Source: Litsea cubeba
Lineage: Eukaryota > Streptophyta > Magnoliopsida > Laurales > Lauraceae
Length of the DNA stretch: 64,000 nucleotides
Reading direction: 5' to 3'
Assembly (NCBI GenBank): GCA_012931725.1
Contig: CM022945.1
Location: forward strand, 97,112,024 to 97,176,023
Positions 1 to 10,652 of the stretch are shown here, piece after piece. The notes under the pieces are model-generated. The model saw nothing but the letters and a program-made list of their open reading frames with translations. It was not told the DNA's origin and did no database searches. Within the stretch, counting starts at the first letter, position 1, and the number at the start of each line of letters is the position of its first letter. Position numbers and translations under genes: made by a program.

Positions 1-2208
1 ACTTACAGAGAGGGCAGAGTGCATCTGTGACACCAACAACATCACATCATTGAGCTCAGCATGCCTCGCCATGTCATGCGACAATGCACAAGCATGGTCG
101 AGTGTGGCAACCACCAAGGGTAGGGCTGTGAAAATTGATCGAAATAACCGAACCACCCGGCCGGACCGACCGTTTGGGCGATTATATATATATATATTTT
201 AAAGAAAACCGATCGATCGATTATTTGTTTTACCTAAAAAAATAACCACGGTCGGTCTGTTTATAAACTAAAAAACCGTTCGGTTAAAACCGAACCGACC
301 GGATTAATAATATATTAATTAACATATATTTATATATATAAGGTATTAAATAAATCTGGGCCATGGAACTGCAGCTGGGCATGTTTTGGAAGTATAAACT
401 GCATCATATCTGGATTTTTTTTAACTCCTAAGCAGCTGGAGAGTGGAGACTGCACTGACTTAGTGACTTGAACTGTTGAACATCTGCATTTTTTAAGTAC
501 TATTAGCTAGCTGTTGGGCCTGTAGTTGTTATTTATTGTTGCTGGGCCTGTACTTATTTTTAATTGCTGTTAGGCCAATACTTATTGTTAATTGCTGCTG
601 GGCCTGTTTTGTTTGTGTGTAAGTGACTAAGTTAGATTGGACACTTAACTTAGTTAATGAAATTAAAGGCCCAATGGCCAAATAGACCAATACAAAATTA
701 GGCTGACCCATACAGATTAGGGCCCAGCCCAAAACCGAACACCGTCTGGAAATTGACCAAACCGAATGTTCGGTTTTCCCACTTGCACTAAATACAGTGG
801 TCGGTTTTCAGTTATCTATATCAAAAAATCCGAACATTTGGCCCGGGTGCAAAGGTGACTGAAAACCGACCAAGACCGACCACTGACAGCCCTAACCAAG
901 GGGTTCCCAGCGAGACAATCTTTTACTGTCAACGGCCTACCAGCCTGAAGAAGAAGGCTCGGCCTCCGGGGAGCCGGCGTGGGCTATTGTGCCGCCACCG
1001 TGACGCCAGGACCCTCCTGCACCGGGCCCTACTCTATCAGACCCTCAGTCCTGGTCCTTTTCTTTCGACAGTTCTCCTCTCGCATAGTGTCGGCAGAAGT
1101 GACTACGGGGGTGCGGGTCCCGGCTGCAGCGGAAGACGAAGGGATAGGGGGTGAGGAAGGTCCAACAGAAGAAGAAGAAGGCCCAGGAGAAAGAGAATAA
1201 GGACCGGGGGCTTCACCTCCAGAGGTCTTAGCCCCAAGGTTCTTAAACACTGCCTTCGGTCGGGTCCTTGCCATCGCTCTCCTATCTTCTGAGTCGCTGG
1301 ATGAAGAGCTTGAAGACACGACAACCCCTTTAGCTATATCGGCTCCTTCGGAATCAGATCCGGAAGTCGAAGCCTCGTCACCAGACGCAGTTCGGCGCTC
1401 AGCCTCAGCCGTGGCTAGAGCAAGCTCCTCCCTCTCCTCTCCAGCTACGAGTAGCTGGCGAGTATCGCTCTTCTTCTTATAAGAACGACACCTCGTCTGG
1501 TAACCGAGAAGTGCAAAAGCCGTTCGATCTTGGTGCCCTTTGTAGCCGAATACCGCCTTGAACCAGCTGTTGTTTTTTACCCAACCGGCTTGGCGAGATT
1601 CCTTCCTTCTATTCTGAATACCTGCACAGGAAATAGAAAGTTGGTCAGCTCGACAGAAAAAAAAAGCAAAGAAAACTTCAAAAGAAAAGAGGATCGGTGT
1701 TTGCTCGGGGGAGTCCCAAAGCGGCGAGGAATCTTATTTGTCCGCTCCATGACGGTCTCGGAATCTGAGAATTCCCAGTTGCCCGAGACGAACAAGTGAT
1801 TGTCCCCAGCATATTTATTGGAACCCTCCAAGGCATTGACAAAACCCCCTGCCTCGCCTTAGCTCGGAGGTAGAAGACGGTGTCGTCGGTCGCGAACTTA
1901 CAGATGTCGTAGACATGCTTAATGTCATGGACGTCGAGGTTAATACCGAGAGCCTTGTTGAGCTCGATGATGCCCATGATAATCTTGAAGCCATTCGGCA
2001 TCAATTGACAGGGGAAAAGGTTCCAGGCCCTAAGGCAGGTCCTAAGAAGAGGATGGACGGGGAACCGAACCCCGCCCTCGACAATGGTGACCCGAGGAAA
2101 TGGCATCCAACTGTTATGGAACATGGGACCATCCATGGGGTTATCTAGTTCCCCTAACCTAGTCAAGACATCTTCGTGTATGTGGTACATGGCCCTAAAC
2201 TAAGCCAT
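1..2208 (-). pseudogene. Decayed antisense extra ORF of a Tat-lineage Ty3/Gypsy element (putative gypsy-type transposon protein family)
   Basis: Reading the minus strand from 2208, the translation resembles the plant 'putative gypsy type transposon' (Transposase_28) family: a segment with YHIHEDVLTRLGELDNP and LRACLRAWN-like, PNGFKIIMGIIELNKALGI and DTVFYLRAKA runs, then SGNWEF, an intron-like acceptor (TTTCCTGTGCAG, about 1632), GHQDRTAFALLGYQT and a Ser/Asp-rich stretch. An ancestral start ATG (2208-2206) is followed two codons later by an in-frame TAG (2202-2200). A frameshift lies near 1830 and a further TAG just after the acceptor. The frame resumes on the far side of an hAT insertion (121-894) and reaches a donor-like CTGTAAGT at 8-1. 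The ORF lies opposite to the LTR downstream, as known for extra ORFs between pol and 3' LTR in some Tat elements. Lineage is inferred from organisation and family resemblance; pol is outside the window. Confidence 0.7.
121..894. mobile_element. Non-autonomous hAT element (774 bp)
   Basis: The ends are exact 9-bp inverted repeats, TAGGGCTGT at 121 and ACAGCCCTA ending at 894. They are flanked by a perfect 8-bp direct repeat ACCAAGGG (113-120 and 895-902), the target duplication size of hAT elements. Subterminal regions are rich in CCGACC/GGTCGG and AACCGA motifs on both strands, typical of hAT ends. No transposase ORF is visible, so it would need a transposase in trans. It sits inside an exon of the antisense Gypsy ORF. 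Confidence 0.9.
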
Positions 2209-2457
2209 GGCCGCTGGGGTATCCGCCTAATGCCTATAAACGGCCATAGCTAGAAGAAGACGAAGGGCAAAACAGAAAAAAGGCAAAACAGGGAAGAAAC
2301 CCTAGAAGAAAGCAGGAACAGACGCAAGAACTTACAGATGCAAGACTGACCTAGACCGGAACTTCACTTTGGCGCAAAGCCTATCTTCTGCAAAGTTCTC
2401 TGAAAATCCTCCCTTTTCTCTAAAAAATGCAAGTGAAGAAGGAGGGGAGGCACCCCC

Positions 2458-2465
2458 TATTTATA
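2458..2465 (-). promoter_or_regulatory. TATA box for the antisense extra ORF
   Basis: The minus strand reads CTATAAATAGGGGG here, a near-consensus plant TATA box, about 250 bases upstream of the ancestral ATG at 2208. A donor-like CATCTGTAAGT (donor at 2335) follows, suggesting a 5' UTR intron. The antisense ORF may therefore have had its own promoter rather than depending on the LTR. No transcript evidence. Confidence 0.5.
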
Positions 2466-2846
2466 GCGAAAAATAGGACGCTTCATGATGGCACCGTTTT
2501 GAATTTCGAAAAAGTCGCGTCAATCACTGAGCACGCCTCTTCGAAAAGACAGGGAGACCAATCAAGCGGTGACACGTAGTGCCGTCAGCCCGTATTCTGC
2601 GACGATTGAGGCGTGACATTTAATACCTCGGGCAGGCGAAGCGACATCTGATAGAGATGAAGCGTCAGCAACAGAGACTGAGATGAGATTCAAATTCAAA
2701 AGATTTCCCTAGCCCGGGTTGAAAGCAGCTCAACGGCCACCTCGGCAGCACAATCCTCTACCGTCAACCCCGGAAGATTCTCCCATCATATAGCTTTCGA
2801 CCTCAAAGAGTTAAGGAACTCTAAGAGCTCAAAAGCTAGGGGCAAT

Positions 2847-3647
2847 TGCGTGGGGATATTTCCTAAGAAGCCGAAATTACATTAGCTCCGATAATAAAAC
2901 CAGCTAATCATGTTTCAATGTCGGCCACTCGCACCTCGGCTACAATGTTAGGGCGCCAACCGACTTTGGTCGTTCTCGACCTCGGCATCGTGTCTCGGCC
3001 TCGGCCACGCATCTCGATAATAGTGCCAACATGCTAGCCGAGACTGGCACTGATGGCCGTATTTAGCCACATCATGGGACGTGTGACAAGACATGTGCAT
3101 GCGTAGAGGTATGCCTTACTGCCCATCATTCCTGACAAAACGGCTTCAAGCGGTTACGTCCACATCAGGGCATGGCTCCAGGCAAGGCCCGATGGGATTG
3201 GGCCAAGAAGTCAACAGGGTAAGGCCCGATAAGACTTTCATTTAATGAAAGGTGGCCCAACAGGACAACCATTAAATGAAAAGTGGGCTGATGGGACTGT
3301 GCTTTTCAAGTACCAGGATCAAATCATGGGCTCACCATCCAAGGTCAATTCCCTCATTCTATAAATAGAGAAGCCTTATTCAACTCAGGTAACACACATA
3401 ATATCACACCCATAGCCGTTACTCCTTCTCTCTAAAACCTCCATCCTACTTTTGAGTTCTTAAACTAACTTAGGCATCAGAGAGCCTTGCACTGACTACA
3501 GTCAGGGTCTTTGACTGCTGTTCTTCTTCTTCCCTTTTCAGGTTCAAGGCATCCTACCTTCATCAAGGAGAGCTAAACCTCATTCTAATCTATATCATCA
3601 AGTCTGTAATATTTAGGCACTTACAGTTTTTATTAGCAAATCCTACA
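2847..3647 (+). mobile_element. 3' LTR of a Tat-lineage Ty3/Gypsy retrotransposon
   Basis: A purine-rich tract (AAAAGCTAGGGGCAA, 2831-2845) precedes a TG-start (TGCGTGGGGATA), the arrangement of polypurine tract plus 3' LTR. Inside are repeated GGGCCDGAT-like motifs, a TATA box TATAAAT at 3360-3366 in the plus orientation, and CT-rich sequence downstream as in a U3-R-U5 layout. The right end is uncertain; the CA at 3646-3647 is one candidate. The 5' LTR and pol lie outside the window, so LTR divergence and target duplication cannot be read. Confidence 0.55.
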
Positions 3648-4256
3648 AATCGCTTTCAACTCATATCAGCATATCACCTTCAAGCATATCTTTATGTGCA
3701 AGAGAGCAGGAAAATGCATACTTCCATCCGTTCACATGCACTTTTTGGGTTTGTTCACACTGACCATCTGTGGGACCCACATCCAAAACTGTGCATAATT
3801 TTTCTCTATGCAGTTTGATTGAGTCCCATATAAGCTGATTGAAAAACTATGTTATTTATCATGCAAAATCCTGCATAATGTTTCTTTGTGAAATATGCTG
3901 AGGTCTGACTTTCACATGCTTCTCTTTTAATTAAAGCTGCATGTGTCGGTGTCTTCTGTGTTGCTTTGATTTCTCTCACCTGCCAGAACTAACAGGATCA
4001 TTGAACTCATGACCTGTAATGCATGACCCATAAAACCATAGTTGAATGGTAGTTGAAGAAGAGCAGGTGAAATGTGTTAGTGTTTGGCAGTTGGATGGGG
4101 GAAGAAAGCTTCGAGGCTAAGGAAAATCTCTCAGCTATATAGGCAGAAAGCCTTGGAGCCTTTGAGAACAGCTCCTCAGAAAACCTTGCTTCTCTAGCCT
4201 TCACTGAACTCTGGGTTTGCCTCATCTACTGTCTGTGTTTGTTTCTTGATAGCAGA
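3648..4256 (+). promoter_or_regulatory. Upstream region and TATA box of the Gly/Cys-rich gene
   Basis: A TATA-like TATATAG lies at 4136-4142 (GCTATATAGGCAG), about 115 bases before the start codon at 4257. The 5' UTR has a pyrimidine-rich stretch ending TTGATAGCAG just before the ATG, which could also be the acceptor of a 5' UTR intron. The rest (3648-4130) has no recognised element. Confidence 0.45.
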
Positions 4257-7128
4257 ATGGGACCCGGTGGACCCGGTGGGCCTGGTGGACCGGGCTGGGG
4301 CCCTGGACATGGAGGTCCTCCAGGTTTTGGTGGACCTTGCTTTGGTGGTTTATGTGGCTTCCTATCTTCATGGTGAGTTCATTTTAGTTCATTATTAGTC
4401 TCTTATGTATCTGTTTATGCAGGATGGTTGAGTGGTTGTTGAGGGAGGTAAGTGTGTATAGTGTGAAAAAAATGTTAGGCAGGCATGTGGTTTTCTACTT
4501 TCAGAAATTTGGAAGCTCAAAAAAAAAAGAAGCAAATCTGCAATTCTAAGGAGACCCAGCTTGGCTATCAGAGTCAAAGCCTCAATCAATTCATCAAATC
4601 TGTTTGTTGACAAGGCCACTAGTTTTCTGTCCCTGTTCCTATCTGCTGATTTGAGAGGTACTAGTTGGGCTACTAGTTGGGTCCCAGGACCTCCCTATAG
4701 TGGTCTTTTAGTGGGTCTGTCTAATTTATTTACAGCTTTGTTTAGTGTTGATAAAATTGTCTGATCTGCCGTTTGATTGGTTATATAAGCAGTCAAATAG
4801 ATTGTAGATGGGGTTTTAATGGACTGTTCCTACTCCCCAGTCTGGCTGATTGTAGATGGGGTATTAGTGGGCTAGACTTTGGCCTGATTTTCTGATCACC
4901 TGGGCCTTTGTATGCTTTGATTCCCAGACTTGCAGGCCATATTCAGCGTAAAGATGCTTTTTATGGTTTGCACATGGGTGCGCTTGGGCTTAACTTTAAG
5001 GCTTGTGGGTTGGTTTGGAAACTAGTAACAGCTAGTTAGATTATGTCTAACATAAAAATCTCTAATTTTTATGTTCTAATTTACAACTAATTGTTTTTTA
5101 AAATTAGAAAAATGGTCTTATTTCATGAGGTAATTGGGGCCCACTTTTAGGAATTGTTGTAATTGGGCCTACCTTTTAAAATTACAATGTAGAAGCAAAC
5201 CCACCATTTGCTCATTTAGGAAATTATATGAGGTCATTTCATCCATAACGCTAGTAAGTTTTACATTGTCCACCTCCATCTGATTTATCTAAAAAAGGTC
5301 TTACAAAAAAAGCAACCCCCCTTAGCTTATTTTATTTTTGAGAGGCAAAAGCTCTAATTTGAAAACAAGTTCTACATATACAATATACAAATAGAGGTTT
5401 ACCAAACACTCTATTATATATATTAAGCTAAAGAGTTTCCAAATGCATGGCCCCATTATGTCAGGTAACCCAAATAAGCTGGTCATGAGTCATGACAGGC
5501 CTTGGCCCATCTTGCAGCCTATGAACACCCTAGTGCTCAGGCATAGTGGGCCCTATCGCCTTTGCATAAATCAAATGGTGAACAGTCGCAACCATTATAC
5601 TTATGCAATATGATCACCTTTTTTTTGTTATTTGACTTTTGGTTAAATTTCTGATTGATGTGGTTGCTTGAAATGAGCCCATGGCTTGGTGATCCGGCCC
5701 ATTGAAATGGCTGTCCCACTCTATTTGAAAATCTTGTCACTGTTATTTCTTTCTAATCCTTGTTTGACTTTTTTAGTAAAGAAAATTGGAGGACTCATGT
5801 CTCTACTTTGTATTAAATAATTGCTTAGTCCCAAACAAACAACATTGAGCCTCTGTTTTGGCATTGTTGATAAAATGCTATTGAAAAAGTGGCAAAGGCC
5901 AAGGGATGAGAATGCCTACCCCATGTTAAAAAAAATGCTGGGGCATTCAAATCAGGGACTTGAAATCTACTGAAACTCACTCTCTGGCTTCCTTGGCCTT
6001 TTAATTAGGTGATCTCCAGGCCTCTTCAAATACTTGGTCACATCTGCTAGTTGGATTTTTCTAAAGTAAATCATAATATGTGGGGTGGCCGAATCAGGGG
6101 TCTAGAAAAAAAAAAACTGAGAATTTCTATAGATACCTTGTTTCAGACACCACCCCCCAGCTCTATAGAACCAAATAATCTCCAAGCCCTCAGGCACATC
6201 ATCAAACTGTTGTTTGCTTGCAATGGGCTACACTTGCGTTGTCTTTCATCTTTATTTTCTCATTTGGGTGTGGCCTGAGAGAGAGGTATGCCCCCACCTC
6301 CACCTGGACTTGGGCCGGATTTGGGCCCGGATCTGGAGGCCCATTTGGCTGTGGTCTTTGTGATGGGGTTGTATACTTGTATTGTCTAGCATCTTCGTGG
6401 TCTGTATATCTTCTCTGTTTTGAGTTCTGATGAGTCCAGATGGACCCAGTGGACGTAGCCCATCAATGGATGTTGGTCTCTGGCCAAAATCCAGCTGACC
6501 CCAATTCTGATGACGGCCCCTACAGTTAAGCCCTGGAACTTTGGATCTTATTGGGCTGAACCCAGATCCATCCTTCACAGCTTATTTATTATACTTGAGC
6601 CTATATTAAGCATGGTTGGGTAATCATAACCTTTGTTGAACTAGGCTTGGTTCTAGGCTCCAGGTTTTGTTCCGACCCAGACTCTTGATTGACTCATCGA
6701 GTCGAGTATTTGGATGAGTCAGCCCTGTTAAAAGGTTGGTCTTGATTGACTCGCAGACTCCGGTGAGGTAAGAATCTGAGTTGACTCGGCCAGGCCGCTG
6801 CGAGTTAAAATGAGTTGGTCAGATAATGCTTTTTTTTAAATGTTTGCTTTCAATTTTCATCTACAAAATCTTGACATACAGATGGTTTATGTTTTTCTCT
6901 AATTATTAGTTAATTTTTTTTTCGAAGCTTTCGTTATTCAGTGAGTGGATATGATTGTTTGCTAAGAACAGATTTAGAAATAATCCTGTTATCTAATTGT
7001 GGTGTTTATTCTGTGTGTTTGGCAGCTTCTACTTTCTGTGCTGCTGCTGCTTGCTACAGCAGTGTTGTGGCCCATTGTTTGGTGGGCCAGGTGGACCAGG
7101 TGGGCCAGGGGGGCCTCGTCCATTTTGA
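4257..7128 (+). CDS. Small Gly/Pro-rich protein with a Cys-rich hydrophobic core (72 aa, two exons), CYSTM-like
   Basis: Exon 1 is 4257-4372 and exon 2 is 7026-7128, joined through a GTGAGT donor (4373) and a TTTGGCAG acceptor (7025). The split codon TG|C restores Cys. The product starts MGPGGPGGPGGPGWGPG, continues through a Gly/Phe/Cys stretch to LCGFLSS, then CFYFLCCCCLLQQCC, and ends in GGPGGPGGPGGPRPF. The two Gly/Pro arms therefore frame a short hydrophobic Cys-rich segment. The CCCCLLxxC pattern resembles the C-terminal membrane or lipid-associated segment of plant CYSTM proteins, linked in the literature to stress tolerance; here the segment is central. Membrane association and palmitoylation are inference. 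The 2.65-kb intron contains a decayed duplicate of exon 1. A polyadenylation signal lies 30 bases after the stop. A 5' UTR intron is possible. Confidence in the splice is high because both halves keep the same biased composition; family assignment is tentative. Confidence 0.72.
6288..6399 (+). pseudogene. Decayed duplicate of exon 1 inside the intron of the Gly/Cys-rich gene
   Basis: ATG at 6288 begins MPPPPPG; after a frame change the sequence reads AGFGPGSGGPFGCGLCDG and then a Leu/Tyr/Cys stretch ending CLASSW. This parallels exon 1 (GPGHGGPPGFGGPCFGGLCGFLSSW). The ends also align: CTATCTTCATG|GTGAGT in the functional exon against CTAGCATCTTCGTG|GTCTGT here. The copy is 112 nt against 116 nt, so the frame is broken, and the donor has lost GTGAGT. 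It may be a dead alternative first exon or the trace of a partial tandem gene duplication. Confidence 0.55.
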
Positions 7129-7157
7129 GGTGGTACTTTGATGTAATGCATTTGTGT

Positions 7158-7163
7158 AATAAA
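7158..7163 (+). terminator. Polyadenylation signal AATAAA
   Basis: A canonical AATAAA sits 30 bases after the TGA of the Gly/Cys-rich gene, in the sequence TGTGTAATAAATGG. The distance fits a short plant 3' UTR. Confidence 0.6.
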
Positions 7164-9461
7164 TGGAATGATGTTGATTACATTGTCCAACATGGATTTT
7201 CTTCATTGTACTTGGAGTTGCTGATGTCTCCATTATCTATATACATGTTCTGAGTGTTTGCTTTCTTTGCTAGTTAAGATGGTGTTGTTACTAGTTATCT
7301 GAATGCATGTCAGTGCTCTAAACGGGTCGAATTTGGGTCAGCTCATTGTTGACCCAAATCAATCGACCAAATATGGTTAATTTTGACTCCAATGTCAAGA
7401 GAACAGAACCTTGGAAACTTGACTCAATGGGGGAGGTCATTGAGTTGCATAACACAGGCGAGTCTAATCAAGTATTCGACTGGATTCCATAACTCGTTCA
7501 ACTCGACTAACTCGGTGACCTGTCTTAGTCGAGTTGACTGTCGACCTGCCCATAAATGGGTGAGCCCAACCTAGTTTTAGGACAATGGAAATAACATGCC
7601 TTGGATGGAGCCAGATAGTTCCAGGTCCAACCCCAATAGAGAAATAGTGAGGCATTAGATTGTGTAAATATGAATGGCTGGCTCATGTTCTCTCATGTTT
7701 TTACGAGTGGGTTTGAGGACTCAATAATGCTCTTCAAGTTCAACATGGAAATCCTATTCATTTTAGAAGATTGATGATTAAGAAAGAACTATCTTCATTT
7801 TGTACAAAGACAGATAAAAATATTCTCTCATCCATGTGAGTTGTAACCACACTGGTGACTGGACCCAGACCTAAACCCAATTACTTTATAAGGTTTGGGT
7901 ATCATTCCTAGGATTATGGCCTGATTTGGACCAGGACCTAAAAACGGCACTGATGATTTTTTTTTTTTTTTTTTGGTTATTTGGGTCTGGGTATGGTTGG
8001 ATCCGTTCCAGGCCCGACCCGCTGCCTCCCTAATCAGGCCAAACATGACAATATAGTTACAAATTAAACAAAGTAGACTATATCACAAAGCACCAGTTCA
8101 AGTCAAACCTGGTCCCAATGAAGGATCTTGTAATACTATCATAATCTAGATCATATTGGCATTTGAGATATGCAAATAAGCGCAACAGAGTTGGATATGT
8201 ATGTCATATGTCAATCCACACCATTTATCTTATGGACCTCACCTTGGTCCGAGGAATAGCCCCAAAATCACAGTGATCGAATGAGACTGTCTGACCAATG
8301 GACATGTATTTTATTTTAATTATTTGGTCAAGTCACCATTAAGTCAAGTCAATTTCATGTTAAGGATGTGGATTTGGGAACCAGGGCATAAAAATAGTTC
8401 ACAGATAAACTTGCATTAGAAGTAGGACCATCTTTCGATAAACAGCAGCCATTAATCTGGACCGCCCGATCATTGGATAGATCATGCCCTCAAGATTTAC
8501 CCAGATGTAAGAATCCTAACCGTCCATTATTTGTCATATCACGATCAAATTCAGACCGTTATGATATAGATACAGGCCATCAAACAAAGGGCTAGGATTT
8601 TCCAACTCAAGAGTTTATCAGGGAGATTAGGATTACTACTATCAAGGCCATTTCTCGCGCATCATGGCCCATTGTTGGTGGGCTCCATCAGATCAACAGT
8701 GGACATGACTGATCCAGATATAACTTAATTTACCCAGCTTGGTTATTTAAGGAGATTAAGATATGGAAACTGAAGATCTCATTGATGGGCTATGCTTCAA
8801 AATCTCCAAGACAGGAAAATCTACCGCGCTGTTAATACTTTTTTTTTTACTTGGATCAAACATTTGGATTCTGGAAGCCAATGCTCAAAGGACCTGGGTA
8901 GCATTTACTGGACCAAAAAATGCCCATTGATTGCGATGAGCAGGATCATTTCATCATTTTGAATTTCAGGTTACCGTCTCGCCGGTCCATGACCTGATGG
9001 TGAGATCCACCAGCATCCTCCTTACCATCAGATACCTGGAAATTCAAATATTCTGATGCTACAACAAATACATTTCTTGATCATGACAACATCTTAAAAC
9101 CATTTTGTAGATTACCATAAATAACTCCTCAGCTCCTAACAATCCAAGTAGTTTGAAAACTAGAGAAAAATGATGCATTGTCACCAACAAAAGGCATTTT
9201 TTGGATTCACAGAGACGAGCAATGAACAAAGTACATATATATCATGAGATTATGAGGTGTAAGATTAGGACTGTACATATAGCATCTACAAGTTTGATAA
9301 ATATAGTTGATTTCATCATTTAAGAAGCGCAAACTGCTTCTGATAAATTATAAAAAGAAAAACAAACAGAAGTGGATGGAACACACTTCTGGGTTCAGTA
9401 TGGATGTGATCCCTTCAGAAATCCTCACAAACCAAAATAGAAGCCTTCATTCGCCATAACA
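7164..9461. other. Intergenic region without a recognised gene
   Basis: Contains a GAGTCGAG/ACTCGACT-rich patch (about 7310-7560) similar to one at 6680-6800 in the preceding intron and to the subterminal region of the hAT at 54155. These are probably remnants of that element type, although clear ends were not found. A poly-T run lies near 7960-7974. The last few hundred bases are the likely 3' UTR of the F-box gene on the minus strand. No convincing coding ORF. Confidence 0.4.
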
Positions 9462-10652
9462 TTAGACAGACCAGTGTAGGTTCATTGAGGGCGGAAACCA
9501 CCGAGGTTCGATCCATAAAAAATTTGAACACCTGCAATCTTCTTGACAAAATAAACATCCATCAAGTGCCCCATCTTCCAAATCATATGACACACCAACA
9601 CATCTAGGTCTGAAGGTATCAAAATATACCACATTCTTTGTTCCTTTTGCAGCATGCGCTGATACAGACGTACGGCCTAGATACAATGTCCTGTCTTGGA
9701 TGCCATTCACCTTCACCCAAGAATATCCGTCCAACCAGAAAACACCCACTGAACTTTTGGAAGCCTTTTTGAAACAGTACATAATCTGCCCCCCTGACTC
9801 GACCAAGTATAATGTATCAAAATCATTCACCTGAGGCCCATCTAAATCGCTCCATGCATCATCTACCACACTGAAAATGCCCATCTTACCCATGCAATCT
9901 AAGCAATAGAAAAACCCGCCGCAGAAAACCGCATGGGTGAAATTACAGAATCCACTTGTAAATAATATTTTAGTAGTCCACTTATCATCCCCTCGACGAC
10001 AGATTCTAATATCCACTACATTCGGAGAGGAATGATGGACATGACCAATTCCAAAAATGATGCAACCAGGAGAAGAAGGAGGTCCAGTAAAAGTCACCAC
10101 CGAAAAGCAATCCATGAAAGGGGCATCAATCCTAGCCTTAGTGAAAGGATTGAAGAAGAAAAGAGAAGAGTGCCTCACAGACAATAGGAGTAACCACCCA
10201 TGTCCTGCTGCAAGGCAGCGGACCCCACACAACTCAGGAATCTCAATTGAGTAGATTTTTTTACTCAGTGGGTCAAGCAACATGCGTGTAGTCTCACTGC
10301 TTGTTTCATTAGAGAACATGAGCCATGGGGGCTGGTTCGTCGGTAGGCTTTCCACGGGGAACTGCAGGCAAGCTAAACGCCAACTCCGGCAAACACCACG
10401 GAAACTGAGATACCCGAGGAAAGATATATGGTGCAAGATCAATGGTAAGATATCTTGAGGGAGCTCTACACAATGACTTTGTTCTGCCTCAATTGTCTTC
10501 GACCTTCTCCATTCAAATTTTTTTCTTTTTGTCATTTTACGTGTGATGCTGATATCTAGAGGAAGCTTGTTTAAACAAATTTGTATTGTCCTTTCCGTCT
10601 TAGTCTCCTTATTCGTAGACAATTGTTGATCTTCCCTGCTGCTTCTGGCCAT
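9462..10652 (-). CDS. F-box protein with DUF295 (KIB1-like) C-terminal domain
   Basis: From the chosen ATG the product is 396 aa. The F-box lies around residues 62-97 (VELPQDILPLILHHIS, then FRGVCRSWRLAC). It is followed by a DUF295 beta-propeller-type region with PPWLMF, LSKKIYSIEIPELCG, AAGHGWLLLLS, FFNPFTKARID, GGFFYCLD, VVDDAWSDLDGP, LVESGGQIMYC and a terminal FLWIEPRWFPPS. Such proteins act as substrate-recruiting subunits of SCF E3 ubiquitin ligases; the substrate is unknown. A longer frame opens 23 codons upstream (ATG at 10721), but TTTCTTGTGATCAG just before 10656 looks like an intron acceptor. The ATG at 10652 (MARSSREDQQ) is therefore preferred; another in-frame Met begins MTKRKK. 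The coding part has no intron. A possible noncoding first exon ends at 14989. The frame is complete, without breaks. Confidence 0.88.
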   Translation of the reverse strand: MARSSREDQQLSTNKETKTERTIQICLNKLPLDISITRKMTKRKKFEWRRSKTIEAEQSHCVELPQDILPLILHHISFLGYLSFRGVCRSWRLACLQFPVESLPTNQPPWLMFSNETSSETTRMLLDPLSKKIYSIEIPELCGVRCLAAGHGWLLLLSVRHSSLFFFNPFTKARIDAPFMDCFSVVTFTGPPSSPGCIIFGIGHVHHSSPNVVDIRICRRGDDKWTTKILFTSGFCNFTHAVFCGGFFYCLDCMGKMGIFSVVDDAWSDLDGPQVNDFDTLYLVESGGQIMYCFKKASKSSVGVFWLDGYSWVKVNGIQDRTLYLGRTSVSAHAAKGTKNVVYFDTFRPRCVGVSYDLEDGALDGCLFCQEDCRCSNFLWIEPRWFPPSMNLHWSV

